Notes: generated from the sequence alone by a model not told the origin. DNA of 64,000 nt from Roseiconus nitratireducens (GCF_008629675.1 NZ_VWOX01000021.1:44623-108622), one strand, 5' to 3'; positions 36,638 through 45,956 are shown, counted from the stretch's first letter. Made by a program: numbers and translations.

Positions 36638-38341
36638 CTCCAATCACTTCGGCTTGACGGCAAGCTGACGATCCACGAGGCGATAAGTGATGCCGACACG
36701 CCCATTCGACAAGCGATCGTCAAGCTGCTAGCGGATCTTTGCAACAAGCAGCCGACCCGGACGGTGCGAATCGCCCACGATGCTGAAATCGAATTTCAAT
36801 TGATCGATGGTCGATTTCACTTCGAGGGGGTCCGCGCCGGATTTCCCGATCTGGACCCGCGGTTGGAAATGATCTCCCGAGGATCGGTCGGTTTGGATCA
36901 GACCCTGGACATCGATTTGGAAATCCCGCGGCTTGATGCGACCAAGCACAAAGAGCGTGGACCGGTCCGGTGTCACCTAACGGGAACGGTCAGCAATCCA
37001 CAATTGTCCGCAAAGGACGCTTCGCTAGTCGTCCGTCTGCCCGATCGCAGCGAGCCGTTGGTTGACATCGACGGCGTGGACTTGGTGCTGCGAGTCGACA
37101 AGCAGGAAGGGCGTCCGGTGATTGCCGTGGATCCCGTCCAACTGCTCACGCGAGAAAAGATCAGCCGACAGCTTGGCACCGGCCTCTTGCACCTGGTCGA
37201 TCCGGAACTGCAATACTCGCCCGACCTGGTCGGTGAGCTGTCCTTGTCGGTCGACACCATGCGGATCCCGGTTGGTGGGCCAGACGCGCAGTGGCTGGCG
37301 GACCTTGAGGTTCGTGGCCAGATGACGATTCATCAGCTCTCAAGTCTGACCCAATCCCCGCTTCGCGTCGCCTTGGCAAAACTGCTCGCGGATCTGTATT
37401 CCATTCGGCCCGGAGAATCGGTGCGGGTCGTCCATGACGCGGAGATCGATTTTGGTCTTTACCAAAGCAGGTTTCACTTCCAGGGATTGCAATTCGGTTT
37501 TCCGGACATCGATCCCAAGTTGCAGGTCCATGTCGACGGCTCGATCGGTTTGGACCAGACGCTGGATCTGCATCTGCAGTTGCCCCGCTTGGACGCCACG
37601 AAGCGGCAGCAGAAAGGATTGGTTGAATGTCACATCACGGGCACGGTGGCTCACCCGGAACTTGCGGTCACGGATGCTTCGCTGGTCGTTCGGCTGCCCG
37701 AGCATGAGCAACCCCTGCTGGATGTCGACGGAGTCGATTTGAAGATGGAAATTCGGTATCAAGACGACGTCCCCGTTTTGGAGCTCGCTCCGGTGAATCT
37801 ATTTGATCATCGCCGCCTGGAATCCCAGCGAGGCGAAGAGTGGTTGCGACTGCTAGTTCCTGCCTTGGCCGATGTGGCGGACGTCGAAGGGGAGTTCTCG
37901 TTGTCGATCGACTCCATGCATGTTCCGCTATCCGGATCCAAGCAACAACTGCTTCGCAGCACCGAATTGAATGGCCAATTACAATTGCACGAAGTGACCA
38001 CAACGGTTGGCACTCCGCTGTTGACCGCGATGGTCAAAGTCCTGGCGGATCAGTACGGCAAATCTCCCTCGCAAACGGTTCGTGTCGCGAAAGATTGCGA
38101 AGTTCATTTTCAGCTTCGCGAGGGACGGCTGTTCCAGGAGGGGCTGCGGATCGGGTTGCCAGAGTTTTCACCGGATCTGGTCTGCCGTGTCGGTGGATCC
38201 GTGGGGGTCGACCGTTCGCTTGATCTCGTGCTGCAAGTGCCCGCGGCATTGGCGGGGACGGCAACCGGACAATCTGGCGACGTCCGATTCACCGTGACGG
38301 GAACGTTAGACAACCCCACGGTCGCCCAGGCGGACAAATAG
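36638..38341 (+). CDS. AsmA-like four-repeat protein, part after in-frame TGA
   Basis: This 567-codon continuation is in the same frame as 35267 and carries the rest of repeat 2 and all of repeats 3 and 4. Each repeat has the order DxDGVDL, EGEFSLS/GELSLSVD, HDAEIEF-type strand, FGFPDIDP, GSVGLDQTLD, LEIPRLDATK, VTGTV-NPQL and DASLVVRLP. It has no signal or anchor of its own, and a GTG at 36764 lacks a clear ribosome binding site, so separate translation looks unlikely. It is either the readthrough part of one protein or the silent 3' part of a recently broken gene. Confidence 0.75.
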   Translation, partial: LQSLRLDGKLTIHEAISDADTPIRQAIVKLLADLCNKQPTRTVRIAHDAEIEFQLIDGRFHFEGVRAGFPDLDPRLEMISRGSVGLDQTLDIDLEIPRLDATKHKERGPVRCHLTGTVSNPQLSAKDASLVVRLPDRSEPLVDIDGVDLVLRVDKQEGRPVIAVDPVQLLTREKISRQLGTGLLHLVDPELQYSPDLVGELSLSVDTMRIPVGGPDAQWLADLEVRGQMTIHQLSSLTQSPLRVALAKLLADLYSIRPGESVRVVHDAEIDFGLYQSRFHFQGLQFGFPDIDPKLQVHVDGSIGLDQTLDLHLQLPRLDATKRQQKGLVECHITGTVAHPELAVTDASLVVRLPEHEQPLLDVDGVDLKMEIRYQDDVPVLELAPVNLFDHRRLESQRGEEWLRLLVPALADVADVEGEFSLSIDSMHVPLSGSKQQLLRSTELNGQLQLHEVTTTVGTPLLTAMVKVLADQYGKSPSQTVRVAKDCEVHFQLREGRLFQEGLRIGLPEFSPDLVCRVGGSVGVDRSLDLVLQVPAALAGTATGQSGDVRFTVTGTLDNPTVAQADK

Positions 38342-38384
38342 ACCGTGTTCGCCCCCATCGAATTTGTCGAAAACGAGAGCCCTG

Positions 38385-39380
38385 ATGATCCATTCGCCCC
38401 GAACGATCTGCCTGCTGCGGCTGGCATTGATTCTTTGCATCGGCGCGTCCGCGGCTGAATCGTTCGGCCAAGCTGAGCCCGCGGCCCATCCGGACGAGAT
38501 CAAAGCGGTGTTTCGCATCTCCAGGTCGTTTCTGGCGGAGGTGGCAGATCGCCCGATCGTTGCCGAGATCCCGTTGTGCGCCACGGTGCTCAATTTTCGC
38601 TGCAGCGGTGTGATCCACGGCGAAGGTCGACTGGCCATCGATTTGCAGCGTAGCGGTCAACACGCCGTGTTCGAGGTCACCAGCGAAGGTCGCGGACGGG
38701 CCCGCGTTCGCGGCCGGCGGGGGCCGATCGTTGCTCACGGGGCCGCGTGGGGGCCCTTTACCTCCCAGACGCTTGTGCGGTTTGACGGTCGACGGTTTTC
38801 AGAGATCTCGACGATCCCCCAGGTCACCGTGTGTGCGAGCGTCCAGCGGGTGACGGGGCACCGTGATCGCCCGCTCGGTCGGTTGATCGGATCGGGCATC
38901 ATGCCAATGACGGACCACCTGATTCCCAAGGCCGTCGCGGAGGCCACTCCGATCGCCAACGGCTATCTGAAGGAGTTCGTGGAAGAAACCGCGGACAAGA
39001 TCATTCTGCGGCTGAATCAAAAGACGCCGATCGAAGAATCCGTCAACCGGCTGTTTCCCAAGACAACAGACTGGGTATTCCAGATGTCGTCGGACGAACA
39101 ATTCTTGCAAGCGGCATACGGGCCTCCGGGCGTGACGGTTCCCGCACTGCCGGAAGTGCCGGCAATGGTGGGCGACGTGCGACTTGAAGCGTGGTTGCGA
39201 TCGACCAACGAGGAAGCCAAGCTGTTGGCCAAATTCGGCAACGGGCCGTTGGCGCGTCAGTTGGTTCAACGACAGCTCGAAACGCGTCTGCCCGAATTGG
39301 CAGCGTTGGCAGAGGAGCGAAGTGTGCAAGCGGTCGGCTCTTGGGTCGTCATCCAGATCGGCGCTCCCGACAACAACTGA
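38385..39380 (+). CDS. Exported protein of unknown function
   Basis: A 331-residue protein with a signal peptide (MIHSPRTICLLRLALILCIG) cleaved near SFGQ; an upstream TTG at 38364 is less likely as start. The body is mixed alpha/beta with no motif I recognise. The C-terminal third has charged helices (NEEAKLLAKFGNGPLARQLV, RLPELAALAEERSVQ). It lies 43 bases after the AsmA-like frame and probably belongs to the same transcript. If the upstream gene is broken, this gene's expression could be affected. Confidence 0.7.
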   Translation: MIHSPRTICLLRLALILCIGASAAESFGQAEPAAHPDEIKAVFRISRSFLAEVADRPIVAEIPLCATVLNFRCSGVIHGEGRLAIDLQRSGQHAVFEVTSEGRGRARVRGRRGPIVAHGAAWGPFTSQTLVRFDGRRFSEISTIPQVTVCASVQRVTGHRDRPLGRLIGSGIMPMTDHLIPKAVAEATPIANGYLKEFVEETADKIILRLNQKTPIEESVNRLFPKTTDWVFQMSSDEQFLQAAYGPPGVTVPALPEVPAMVGDVRLEAWLRSTNEEAKLLAKFGNGPLARQLVQRQLETRLPELAALAEERSVQAVGSWVVIQIGAPDNN

Positions 39381-39460
39381 CGCCACCGGATCGCGTTGGA
39401 GTCATTGCAGTGGCGGCTCCCGACGCGTTTTAAGGCTGGTCACCCCACCCCCAAACCAAC

Positions 39461-40363
39461 ATGCGACGTCGCGTTCCACCGCGAATGTCCGGGCCGATCG
39501 TGAACGAATCGCATTACAGCCGACTTCCGCTCTTCTGTCTGAGACTGGGGGCATTTCTTTGCTTCGCCGGCTGGACCTGGGTGCACTATTACTGGGAAGG
39601 CCCTTACGGCGTGCTGCTCTGGCAGGATTCCACCTTCGAGCTGGCAACCCGCTTGGGCCTCAGTTGGGACGAATTTGTCGGGTCGGGTGCTGACGACGGC
39701 TTCGTCCAGAAATGGATTGCCAGGATCTGGTGGTTGTATCTGGTGTGTACGGTGTTGACCGTGACCGTTCGCGAGAGATCCTGGATTCAAATGTCCGCCT
39801 TGGTCGCCGGCAGCGGGCTACTCGTGTTGCTCAGCTACGCCAGCTTCGTCGCTTCGCAGCGGCAACTTCCGATGTTCGTTGAACACGGTGGCCAAATGCT
39901 GATCCCGATCCTGCTGGTCATGGCACTCGGACTTGGACCCGGCCACCGGGTCACGGTGACGACCGCCATCGTCGCGGTGATCATGACGTTCGCCGGACAT
40001 GGGAGTTACGCGATCGGACTGTGGCCGACGCCCGGAAACTTTTACGCCATGACGACGGTGATCTTGGGGGTGGATTACGAAACGGCCCAAGCCCTGTTGC
40101 GAACCGCCGGCGTTCTAGATTTTTTGGTCTGCGTCGGGATTTGCATTCCGCTGGTGCGTCGCGGGAGTGCTTTGTACGCGGCCGGGTGGGGATTCTTGAC
40201 GGCCATCGCACGACCCGTCGCCGGCATGTCGTGGGGGCTGAACTACTGGGGGGGCGACCAGTACTTGCACGAGGCCGTGTTGCGGGCACCACACTTCCTG
40301 ATTCCCATGTTTCTGTTTTTAATCTGGCGGCGTCCACGACCGTCCGAAGCTCAAATAAACTAG
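39461..40363 (+). CDS. Polytopic membrane protein of unknown function
   Basis: A 300-residue membrane protein with about seven hydrophobic segments (FCLRLGAFLCFAGWTWVHYY, IWWLYLVCTVLTVTV, LVAGSGLLVLLSYASF, ILLVMALGLG, AIVAVIMTFAG, FLVCVGICIPLV, PHFLIPMFLFLIW). ATG at 39485 is an alternative start. No catalytic signature is visible; GQMLIPILL, AGHGSYAIGLWP and NYWGGDQYLHEAVLRAPHFL look like conserved loops. It lies 31 bases upstream of the PhoD-like gene, so co-transcription is possible. Confidence 0.72.
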   Translation: MRRRVPPRMSGPIVNESHYSRLPLFCLRLGAFLCFAGWTWVHYYWEGPYGVLLWQDSTFELATRLGLSWDEFVGSGADDGFVQKWIARIWWLYLVCTVLTVTVRERSWIQMSALVAGSGLLVLLSYASFVASQRQLPMFVEHGGQMLIPILLVMALGLGPGHRVTVTTAIVAVIMTFAGHGSYAIGLWPTPGNFYAMTTVILGVDYETAQALLRTAGVLDFLVCVGICIPLVRRGSALYAAGWGFLTAIARPVAGMSWGLNYWGGDQYLHEAVLRAPHFLIPMFLFLIWRRPRPSEAQIN

Positions 40364-40394
40364 CTCGATTCAAATCGATCGATTAGGCACCTCC

Positions 40395-42245
40395 ATGAAT
40401 CTGCACCGAACCAAATCAATCGCATGCTGCTGCTTTGCGTTGCTGTTTTTCGGCCACACGGCGCTGGCGCAACAGAATTCGCAACGCCGACCGGGCCGGG
40501 CGATCCTGGAAATCCCCGAGGTCCCGCGCAGCGAGGTCATCTGCTTTGCCCTGTACACGGTTCACGACAACACGCTCAAGTTGACCGCCCAACTTTATCC
40601 GCTTCAGTCGGGCGAACCCACGGCGGTTCGACTGGAAATCCAGAAAGACGGCCAGTGGGTCGAAGTTGCCCGCACGGACGTCATCGAACGCGGCTGGACG
40701 GCACCGTTTCGGGTCGAGGACTGGGACGACACGCAAGCTTACCCTTATCGCGTCCGGCATGGATCCGAAGCGGTCTACGAGGGCCTGATCCGCAAGAACC
40801 CGGTCGACAAAGATGAGATCGTCGTCGCTGGTTTTACCGGGAATTCAATCCAGCCCGCCCACGGCGGAGACATTTCGCGGCAAGACCTGATCGACAACGT
40901 TCAGAAGGTCGACGCCGACCTGTTGTTCTTCTCTGGTGATCAGGTCTACGATCACAACCGGCACTACGCGGCCTGGCTGAAGTTCGGGCGTGATTTTGGT
41001 GAGATCATCAAGGACCGACCCTCCGTCAGCCTGCCCGATGACCATGACGTTGGCCAACCGAATCTGTGGGGCGAAAGCGGAAAGATTTCCACGCTCAGTG
41101 GCAATGCCGACGGCGGTTATCGTCAGCCGGGAATCTATGTCCAGGAGGTTGAACGAGCTCAGACCAGCCACCTTCCCGATCCCGTGGACCCGCGGAAGAT
41201 CGGACAGGGCATCGGTGTCTATTTCACCAATTTGAATTGGGGCGACATCGATTTTGCCATCCTGGAAGACCGCAAGTTCAAGACCGGTCCGGCCGGCCGA
41301 GTGCCGAAACAGGGGCCACGCCCCGACCACATTCGCAACCCGGATTATGATCCCGCCAGCGTCGATGTCGAAGGTGCCGTTCTGCTCGGCCAGCGGCAAT
41401 TGGATTTTCTGGACGCCTGGGCCAGGGACTGGCACGACGCGCAGATGAAAGTCGCTCTGTCGCAAACGATCTTTTGTGGCGGGGCTCACATTCACGGGGG
41501 CGCCAACGGTCGATTGCATGCGGACATGGATTCCAATGGTTGGCCGCAAAGTGGACGTAACCGGGCATTGGAATCGCTCCGCAAAGGATTTGCATTTCAC
41601 TACGCCGGGGATCAGCACTTGGCGACGATTTTTCATCACGGCATCGATGAACACCGCGACGCCATCTGGTCGTTCTGCGTTCCCTCCATCGCCAACCTGT
41701 ACCTTCGCTGGTGGGAACCGCTGCAGCCGGGGCAGAACCGGGAACCGGGGAGCCCCGAGTACACCGGCGACCATCTTGACGGCTTCGACAACAAGGTCAC
41801 CAACTACGCGGCGGCCAACCCCGACAAGAAACCCGCCGGCAACCTGCTGAACACCCGCGCGGCCGGTTTTGGGATTGTGCGGCTGAATAAAAAGACGCGG
41901 CAGATCACCATGGAATGCTGGCCACGGAACGTGGACGTGACCGATCCGTCGGCCCATCAGTATCCCGGTTGGCCGCTGACCATTTCGCAGTTCGACAACT
42001 ACAACCCGCCGTCCTGGGGAAAGCTGGGCGAATTGACCTTTGACGTCGATTCACCGGTCGTCCAATTGGTCGATGCCGAAAGCGGTGAAATCCTTTACAC
42101 CGTCCGCGTCAACGGAAAATCGTTTGTTCCCGGAGCGCCCGAAGGCCAGAGCTTCGATATCAAAGCCGGCCAGGACGCACCCGAGAAGACGGTCGTCCAA
42201 GGTGCTCAAGTCGGCGGGGAAGCGACGGCGGTGCAATTGAAGTGA
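40395..42245 (+). CDS. PhoD-like metallophosphatase
   Basis: A 616-residue secreted phosphatase of the PhoD-like metallophosphoesterase family. A signal peptide ends near ALAQQ. After an N-terminal beta domain, metal-binding motifs are visible: DADLLFFSGDQVYDHN, SLPDDHDVGQPNLWGESG, VALSQTIFCGGAHIHG and FHYAGDQHLATIFHHG. PhoD enzymes use Ca/Fe to cleave phosphomonoesters or diesters. A perfect 7-bp hairpin (CGGACGC/GCGTCCG, 42262-42279) sits just after the stop but lacks a T-tract. Confidence 0.9.
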   Translation: MNLHRTKSIACCCFALLFFGHTALAQQNSQRRPGRAILEIPEVPRSEVICFALYTVHDNTLKLTAQLYPLQSGEPTAVRLEIQKDGQWVEVARTDVIERGWTAPFRVEDWDDTQAYPYRVRHGSEAVYEGLIRKNPVDKDEIVVAGFTGNSIQPAHGGDISRQDLIDNVQKVDADLLFFSGDQVYDHNRHYAAWLKFGRDFGEIIKDRPSVSLPDDHDVGQPNLWGESGKISTLSGNADGGYRQPGIYVQEVERAQTSHLPDPVDPRKIGQGIGVYFTNLNWGDIDFAILEDRKFKTGPAGRVPKQGPRPDHIRNPDYDPASVDVEGAVLLGQRQLDFLDAWARDWHDAQMKVALSQTIFCGGAHIHGGANGRLHADMDSNGWPQSGRNRALESLRKGFAFHYAGDQHLATIFHHGIDEHRDAIWSFCVPSIANLYLRWWEPLQPGQNREPGSPEYTGDHLDGFDNKVTNYAAANPDKKPAGNLLNTRAAGFGIVRLNKKTRQITMECWPRNVDVTDPSAHQYPGWPLTISQFDNYNPPSWGKLGELTFDVDSPVVQLVDAESGEILYTVRVNGKSFVPGAPEGQSFDIKAGQDAPEKTVVQGAQVGGEATAVQLK

Positions 42246-42693
42246 CCTGTCCAGCGAGCCGCGGACGCTCTCGCGTCCGTGATCGCGGAAAGCGGTTGCC
42301 TGCGAAATCCGGTGGCTCTCGCGCCGCCGATTTTTCCGATGTGCGAATTTCGCTCGGTCCATCTGTGTGCCGATAAGCCCAATGTGCTGATTTGGTGCGC
42401 TCGGTAGCGCGGCGAGGGCGAGTTTGCCACGTCGATGACCGGGCGAAGATGAAGTTTTCATTGGAAGAACCGCGCCCTAATCTGGATTCCCCAGGGCGAA
42501 GTCACTTGCCAAAGTAAATGACAAGTGGATTGCCCGGAGCGTGGTACGACGAATGCACCTTGCCGCGGGGCGTCACCTCGCCGTTCGAGGGATAGCGACC
42601 GCTTGGTTTCCTCATCTGCGGTCGGGGCGCGAGCACGGCTGCGGACGGGCCCCATCCCATTCCCGACGCGGCAAGTCTACTTCGGGGAATCGA
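42246..42693. other. Intergenic region upstream of second cassette
   Basis: A 448-base gap between the PhoD-like gene and the second SnoaL-like gene. Apart from the hairpin at 42262-42279 no element was recognised. The downstream frame is open back to 42541, but that stretch is Arg/Gly/Ser-rich and not protein-like, so it is treated as non-coding. Confidence 0.45.
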
Positions 42694-43644
42694 ATGATGA
42701 GACAATCCAGATTGCTGGTGATTCTGTTGTTCCTGTTGGCCCCGTGGCAGTGTCAGGGGGCGGAAGTGACCGACAATGAGAGACAGGGTCCGCAACCGCC
42801 CGAGGCGAGTGAGTCGCCGGATCTAGCAGCGATCCGAGAGCAATCCGGGGCCTTTGTGAAAGCCTTCAACGAAGGCGATGCCGCCAGGATTGCCGAGCTG
42901 TGGACCGAAGATGGCGAGTACCTGGATGGCTCCGGACAGCGATACGTGGGCCGCGAGGAAATCCGAAAGGCCTACGCCGAGTTCTTCAAAGAGAACCCGG
43001 AACACCGAATCAATGTTCGAATCGAAAGTCTACGGCAGGTCGGTCCCAACGTGGCCATTGAAGACGGCATCGCTGGAGTGGATTCCCTTCCACTCGGAGT
43101 CGGCATGAGCCGTTACACGGCGGTCCACGGGAAATCGGATGGCAAGTGGCTGATGACATCGGTCCGCGACAGCCCGGTTGAAGTTTCTGAAGCGCAACGC
43201 AACGCCGCCGACTTGGCTTGGCTGATTGGCAATTGGGTTGCGGAAGAACAAGGCGTGCGAATCGAGTCCGCTTGTCGCTGGGTTGCCGGGGATCACTTTA
43301 TCAAACGGGATTACACCACGACGCTGGTCGACGGCACTCAGACTTCGGGAGTTCAATTGATCGGATGGAATTCGTTGAATGAGTACGTTCAATCTTGGGA
43401 TTTCAGTCCCGACGGTGGGCATGCCGTTGGCGTTTGGCGGCCCGTCGAAGGCGGGTGGATGGCGGAGGTGCACGGAATGACGGGTGATGGCATCACCACC
43501 GACGCCGTCAATACGCTGCGCCGGCTGGACGACAACGCCTACGCTTGGCAGTCGACGCAACGGTTTTTGGGAGACACGCCACTACCCGACACGAATGAAG
43601 TTGTGATCAAACGCCAGCCGGGAAAGGATTTGAAAGACCAGTGA
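42694..43644 (+). CDS. Exported SnoaL-like protein, cassette copy 2
   Basis: A 316-residue paralogue of the protein at 32408. Start at the first of two adjacent ATGs (42694, 42697), giving a signal peptide RLLVILLFLLAPWQCQG. A SnoaL/NTF2-like domain runs from about 35 to 150 (SGAFVKAFNEGDAARIAELW, GREEIRKAYAEFF). The second domain contains LAWLIGNWVAEEQGVRIESA and VQLIGWNSLNEYVQSWDF, aligning with copy 1. It precedes the Gly-rich surface protein by 106 bases. The end of the gene is followed by short near-identical CAGTAAGCACA repeats (about 43653-43690). Confidence 0.85.
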   Translation: MMRQSRLLVILLFLLAPWQCQGAEVTDNERQGPQPPEASESPDLAAIREQSGAFVKAFNEGDAARIAELWTEDGEYLDGSGQRYVGREEIRKAYAEFFKENPEHRINVRIESLRQVGPNVAIEDGIAGVDSLPLGVGMSRYTAVHGKSDGKWLMTSVRDSPVEVSEAQRNAADLAWLIGNWVAEEQGVRIESACRWVAGDHFIKRDYTTTLVDGTQTSGVQLIGWNSLNEYVQSWDFSPDGGHAVGVWRPVEGGWMAEVHGMTGDGITTDAVNTLRRLDDNAYAWQSTQRFLGDTPLPDTNEVVIKRQPGKDLKDQ

Positions 43645-43690
43645 GCACAGACCAGTAAGCACAGACCAGTAAGCACAGGCCAGTAAGCAC
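43645..43690. repeat. Short tandem repeat GACCAGTAAGCACA
   Basis: Immediately after the stop of the SnoaL-like gene a 14-base unit close to GACCAGTAAGCACA is repeated three to four times, with single-base differences. It lies between the two genes of the second cassette and is absent from the corresponding, shorter gap of the first. Confidence 0.75.
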
Positions 43691-43750
43691 ACGGATGACC
43701 CAGCATCCCTCCAAAACATTCGAACCAATCTGTCTTGGGAGCCTTCGCTC

Positions 43751-45664
43751 ATGAGTCCTCGATCCAACCTGATCGTCCCGATCGTTCTGTTGATGGTCTG
43801 TTTGCCGATTGCCGATCTCTCGGCACGTGGTTTCGGCGGCGGCCGTGGCGGTGGTGGCGGAGGCCACAGTTTTGGCGGAGGCGGCGGAGGCCACAGTTTT
43901 GGTGGTGGAGGCGGGGGCCGCAGCTTCGGTGGCGGAGGTGGAGGCGGAGGTCACAGTTTCGGAGGCGGGGGCGGTGGAGGTTTCAGCGGCGGGCTTGGCG
44001 GTTCTGGCCGGAGTAGTGGTGGTCGCGGCGGGTCCGGCGGCGGATTCGGCGGCGGATTCGGCGGTGGAGGCATGCAGGGCAGTCAAGGATCCGCTGGCTT
44101 TGGCCGAAGCTCGGGAGGGTTCTCGGGGGGAAGCGGCGGATTCAGCCGTGGCGGATCATTTCAAGCCGGCGGCACGCAGTCGGGACGCGGCGGCAATTCG
44201 CGCGGGATGAACGGATTCGGACAGTCGGACTTTGGAGCGTCGTCGCGGGGCAACTCGGGGTTCGGTGCGTCCGGAGGCTCCGACGCCGGCATGCGTCGAT
44301 CGGGAAGCCGGACCGACGGGGGAAGGCGCGGAGATTTCGACGCCACGGGGATGCAAGCTGGCAACCGGGGCGGGGCCGGAAGGTCGGGCGACCGATTCTC
44401 AACCCCCAGCCAGAACCAATTGAACAGCTTCCTGGGATTGCCCTCCGACAGCGGGCTGCAGGGTTTGGGCGCCGGCAATCGTACCGCGGCCACTCGATCA
44501 CCGGAGCGGGGCAGCAACCTGGATATTAACTACGGAACCAAGCAGGGAGACCGGGGAGGGCAGGCCGCGGGCATTGCCGTCACCGGACCTCAAGGAAATA
44601 CCGCTGGGCGTGCCGTCGGTGTTGGCGCGGAGGGCGGTGCCGCAACCGCGAGCGGAGTTCGAGGTGCGGAAGGCAACGCCGCCGGTCGTGCCACGGCCGT
44701 CGGTCCCGAAGGAGGTGTCGCATCGGTGGGTGGAATTCGCGGTTCCGAAGGTGGCGCGGCGGCGCGCGGAGCGGCCGTTGGTCCCGACGGAGGCGTGGCC
44801 GCGGCTCGCGGAGCGCGCGGTTCGGAGGGAGGCGTCGCCGCCAGGGGTGCGGCGGTCGGACCCGATGGCCGTGCCGTGGCCGCCGGTGGAGTGCGCGGTC
44901 CGGGCGGTTATGGTGCCGGACGCGCCGTGGCGGTGGGACCGCAAGGCGTCGCCGCCGGATTCACCCGGGTCTCCCCCTCGGCCAGATACACGACCGCCGT
45001 CTCCGTGCGAAACGGCTACAGCCACTGGGATCTGTATGGACGCGGTTGGTACAACCGCTATCCCGGGGCATGGTACGCCGCCGGCTGGGTTGCTGGTTCC
45101 GCGTGGACCGCTTGCAGCTGGAATTCCGCCGCGGCGTATTTTGGATATGGGAACGTCACGCCGATCTACTACGACTACGGCCAGACCGTCGTTTACCAAG
45201 GTGACAACGTCTACATCAACGGACAAGACGTCGGGACCTCCGATCAGTATTACGACCAGGCGACTGAGTTGGCCGAAGCCGGGGCTGAGTCAAAACCGGA
45301 TTCGGACACGCAATGGTTGCCATTGGGCGTCTTCGCGCTCACCCAGTCCGGCAAGCAGCAATCGAACGTCACCCTCCAACTTGCGGTCAACAAAGAAGGG
45401 GTCATTCGCGGAAACTACACCGATACCGCGACCGACAAGAACCAAGTGATTCAAGGATCGGTCGACAAGAAAACACAGCGAGTCGCTTTTACGGTCGGCG
45501 ACAACACGAACGACGTCGTGGAAACCGGTTTGTACAACCTGACCAAAGATGAAGCACCCTGTCTGATTCACTTCGGCAACGAGAAGACCGAACAATGGCT
45601 GCTCGTGAGGCTCGAGCAGAACGATCCATCGGGTTCGGGCAGTGACGCGGGGTCGAGCCAGTAG
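43751..45664 (+). CDS. Gly-rich low-complexity surface protein, cassette copy 2
   Basis: A 637-residue exported protein. The signal peptide is followed by about 100 residues of (G)nHSFGGGG repeats and further Gly/Ser-rich sequence. Residues about 275-410 contain about five degenerate units of some 24 residues (VRGAEGNAAGRATAVGPEGG is one). The C-terminal 190 residues (YYDYGQTVVYQGDNVYINGQ, WLPLGVFALTQSGKQ, TEQWLLVRLEQ) align with those of the gene at 33347. Proteins of this type are widespread in planctomycetes and were once called protocadherin-like without functional basis. Likely secreted or wall-associated. Confidence 0.85.
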   Translation: MSPRSNLIVPIVLLMVCLPIADLSARGFGGGRGGGGGGHSFGGGGGGHSFGGGGGGRSFGGGGGGGGHSFGGGGGGGFSGGLGGSGRSSGGRGGSGGGFGGGFGGGGMQGSQGSAGFGRSSGGFSGGSGGFSRGGSFQAGGTQSGRGGNSRGMNGFGQSDFGASSRGNSGFGASGGSDAGMRRSGSRTDGGRRGDFDATGMQAGNRGGAGRSGDRFSTPSQNQLNSFLGLPSDSGLQGLGAGNRTAATRSPERGSNLDINYGTKQGDRGGQAAGIAVTGPQGNTAGRAVGVGAEGGAATASGVRGAEGNAAGRATAVGPEGGVASVGGIRGSEGGAAARGAAVGPDGGVAAARGARGSEGGVAARGAAVGPDGRAVAAGGVRGPGGYGAGRAVAVGPQGVAAGFTRVSPSARYTTAVSVRNGYSHWDLYGRGWYNRYPGAWYAAGWVAGSAWTACSWNSAAAYFGYGNVTPIYYDYGQTVVYQGDNVYINGQDVGTSDQYYDQATELAEAGAESKPDSDTQWLPLGVFALTQSGKQQSNVTLQLAVNKEGVIRGNYTDTATDKNQVIQGSVDKKTQRVAFTVGDNTNDVVETGLYNLTKDEAPCLIHFGNEKTEQWLLVRLEQNDPSGSGSDAGSSQ

Positions 45665-45775
45665 AGCTGGCCGCGCAGCGCCACGTTGCGTCAGCCGCGT
45701 GGCACTAGCCGCGGGTTATCTCGCCTCAACCGGCGGCTAGCGCCTTGCCGCTCATTGCATTGGAAATCACGGTTT
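45665..45775 (+). repeat. Dispersed hairpin repeat, family A copy 2
   Basis: It begins immediately after the stop of the Gly-rich protein gene and reads CAGCGCCACGTTGCG, GCCGCGTGGCACTAGCCGCG, CGGCGGCTAGCGCCTTGCCG and CATTGCATTGGAAATCACGG. The arms GGC(A/G)CTAGCCGC and GCGGCTAGCGCC form a stem of about 12 pairs around an 18-20 base loop. The next copy starts about 45 bases further on. Confidence 0.85.
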
Positions 45776-45820
45776 TTGATGGGAAGGCAGCGACGGGATT
45801 TGCGAGATTTCAGACAGGGC

Positions 45821-45956
45821 CTAGCCGGACAGCGCCACTTTGCGTGAGCCGCGTGGCGCTAGCCGCGGGTTTTCTCCCGCCAACCGGCGGCTAGCGCCTT
45901 GCCGCTCATTGCACTGGAAATCACGGGGCTGAAAGTGGCGCCGTCCAGCTAGCCGT
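45821..45956 (+). repeat. Dispersed hairpin repeat, family A copy 3, with terminal inverted repeats (MITE-like)
   Basis: The most complete copy. Its left end CTAGCCGGACAGCGCCACTT and its right end AAGTGGCGCCGTCCAGCTAG are inverted repeats of about 20 bases with two or three mismatches. Between them lie the stem-loop GGCGCTAGCCGC / GCGGCTAGCGCC and the tail TTGCACTGGAAATCACGG. Size (about 135 bases), inverted ends and lack of coding content fit a miniature mobile element; no mobilising transposase is in the window. Confidence 0.8.

Noticed and set aside
36600..36770. Frameshift between the two halves of the AsmA-like gene
   Set aside because: Both halves are in the same frame and the repeat alignment is gap-free across the stop, so it is a nonsense codon, not an indel.
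42262..42279. Intrinsic terminator after the PhoD-like gene
   Set aside because: The 7-bp hairpin is perfect but no T-tract follows, so termination cannot be claimed.
42541..42693. N-terminal extension of the second SnoaL-like protein
   Set aside because: The extension is Arg/Gly/Ser-rich and would bury the signal peptide; the paralogue starts at the equivalent internal Met.
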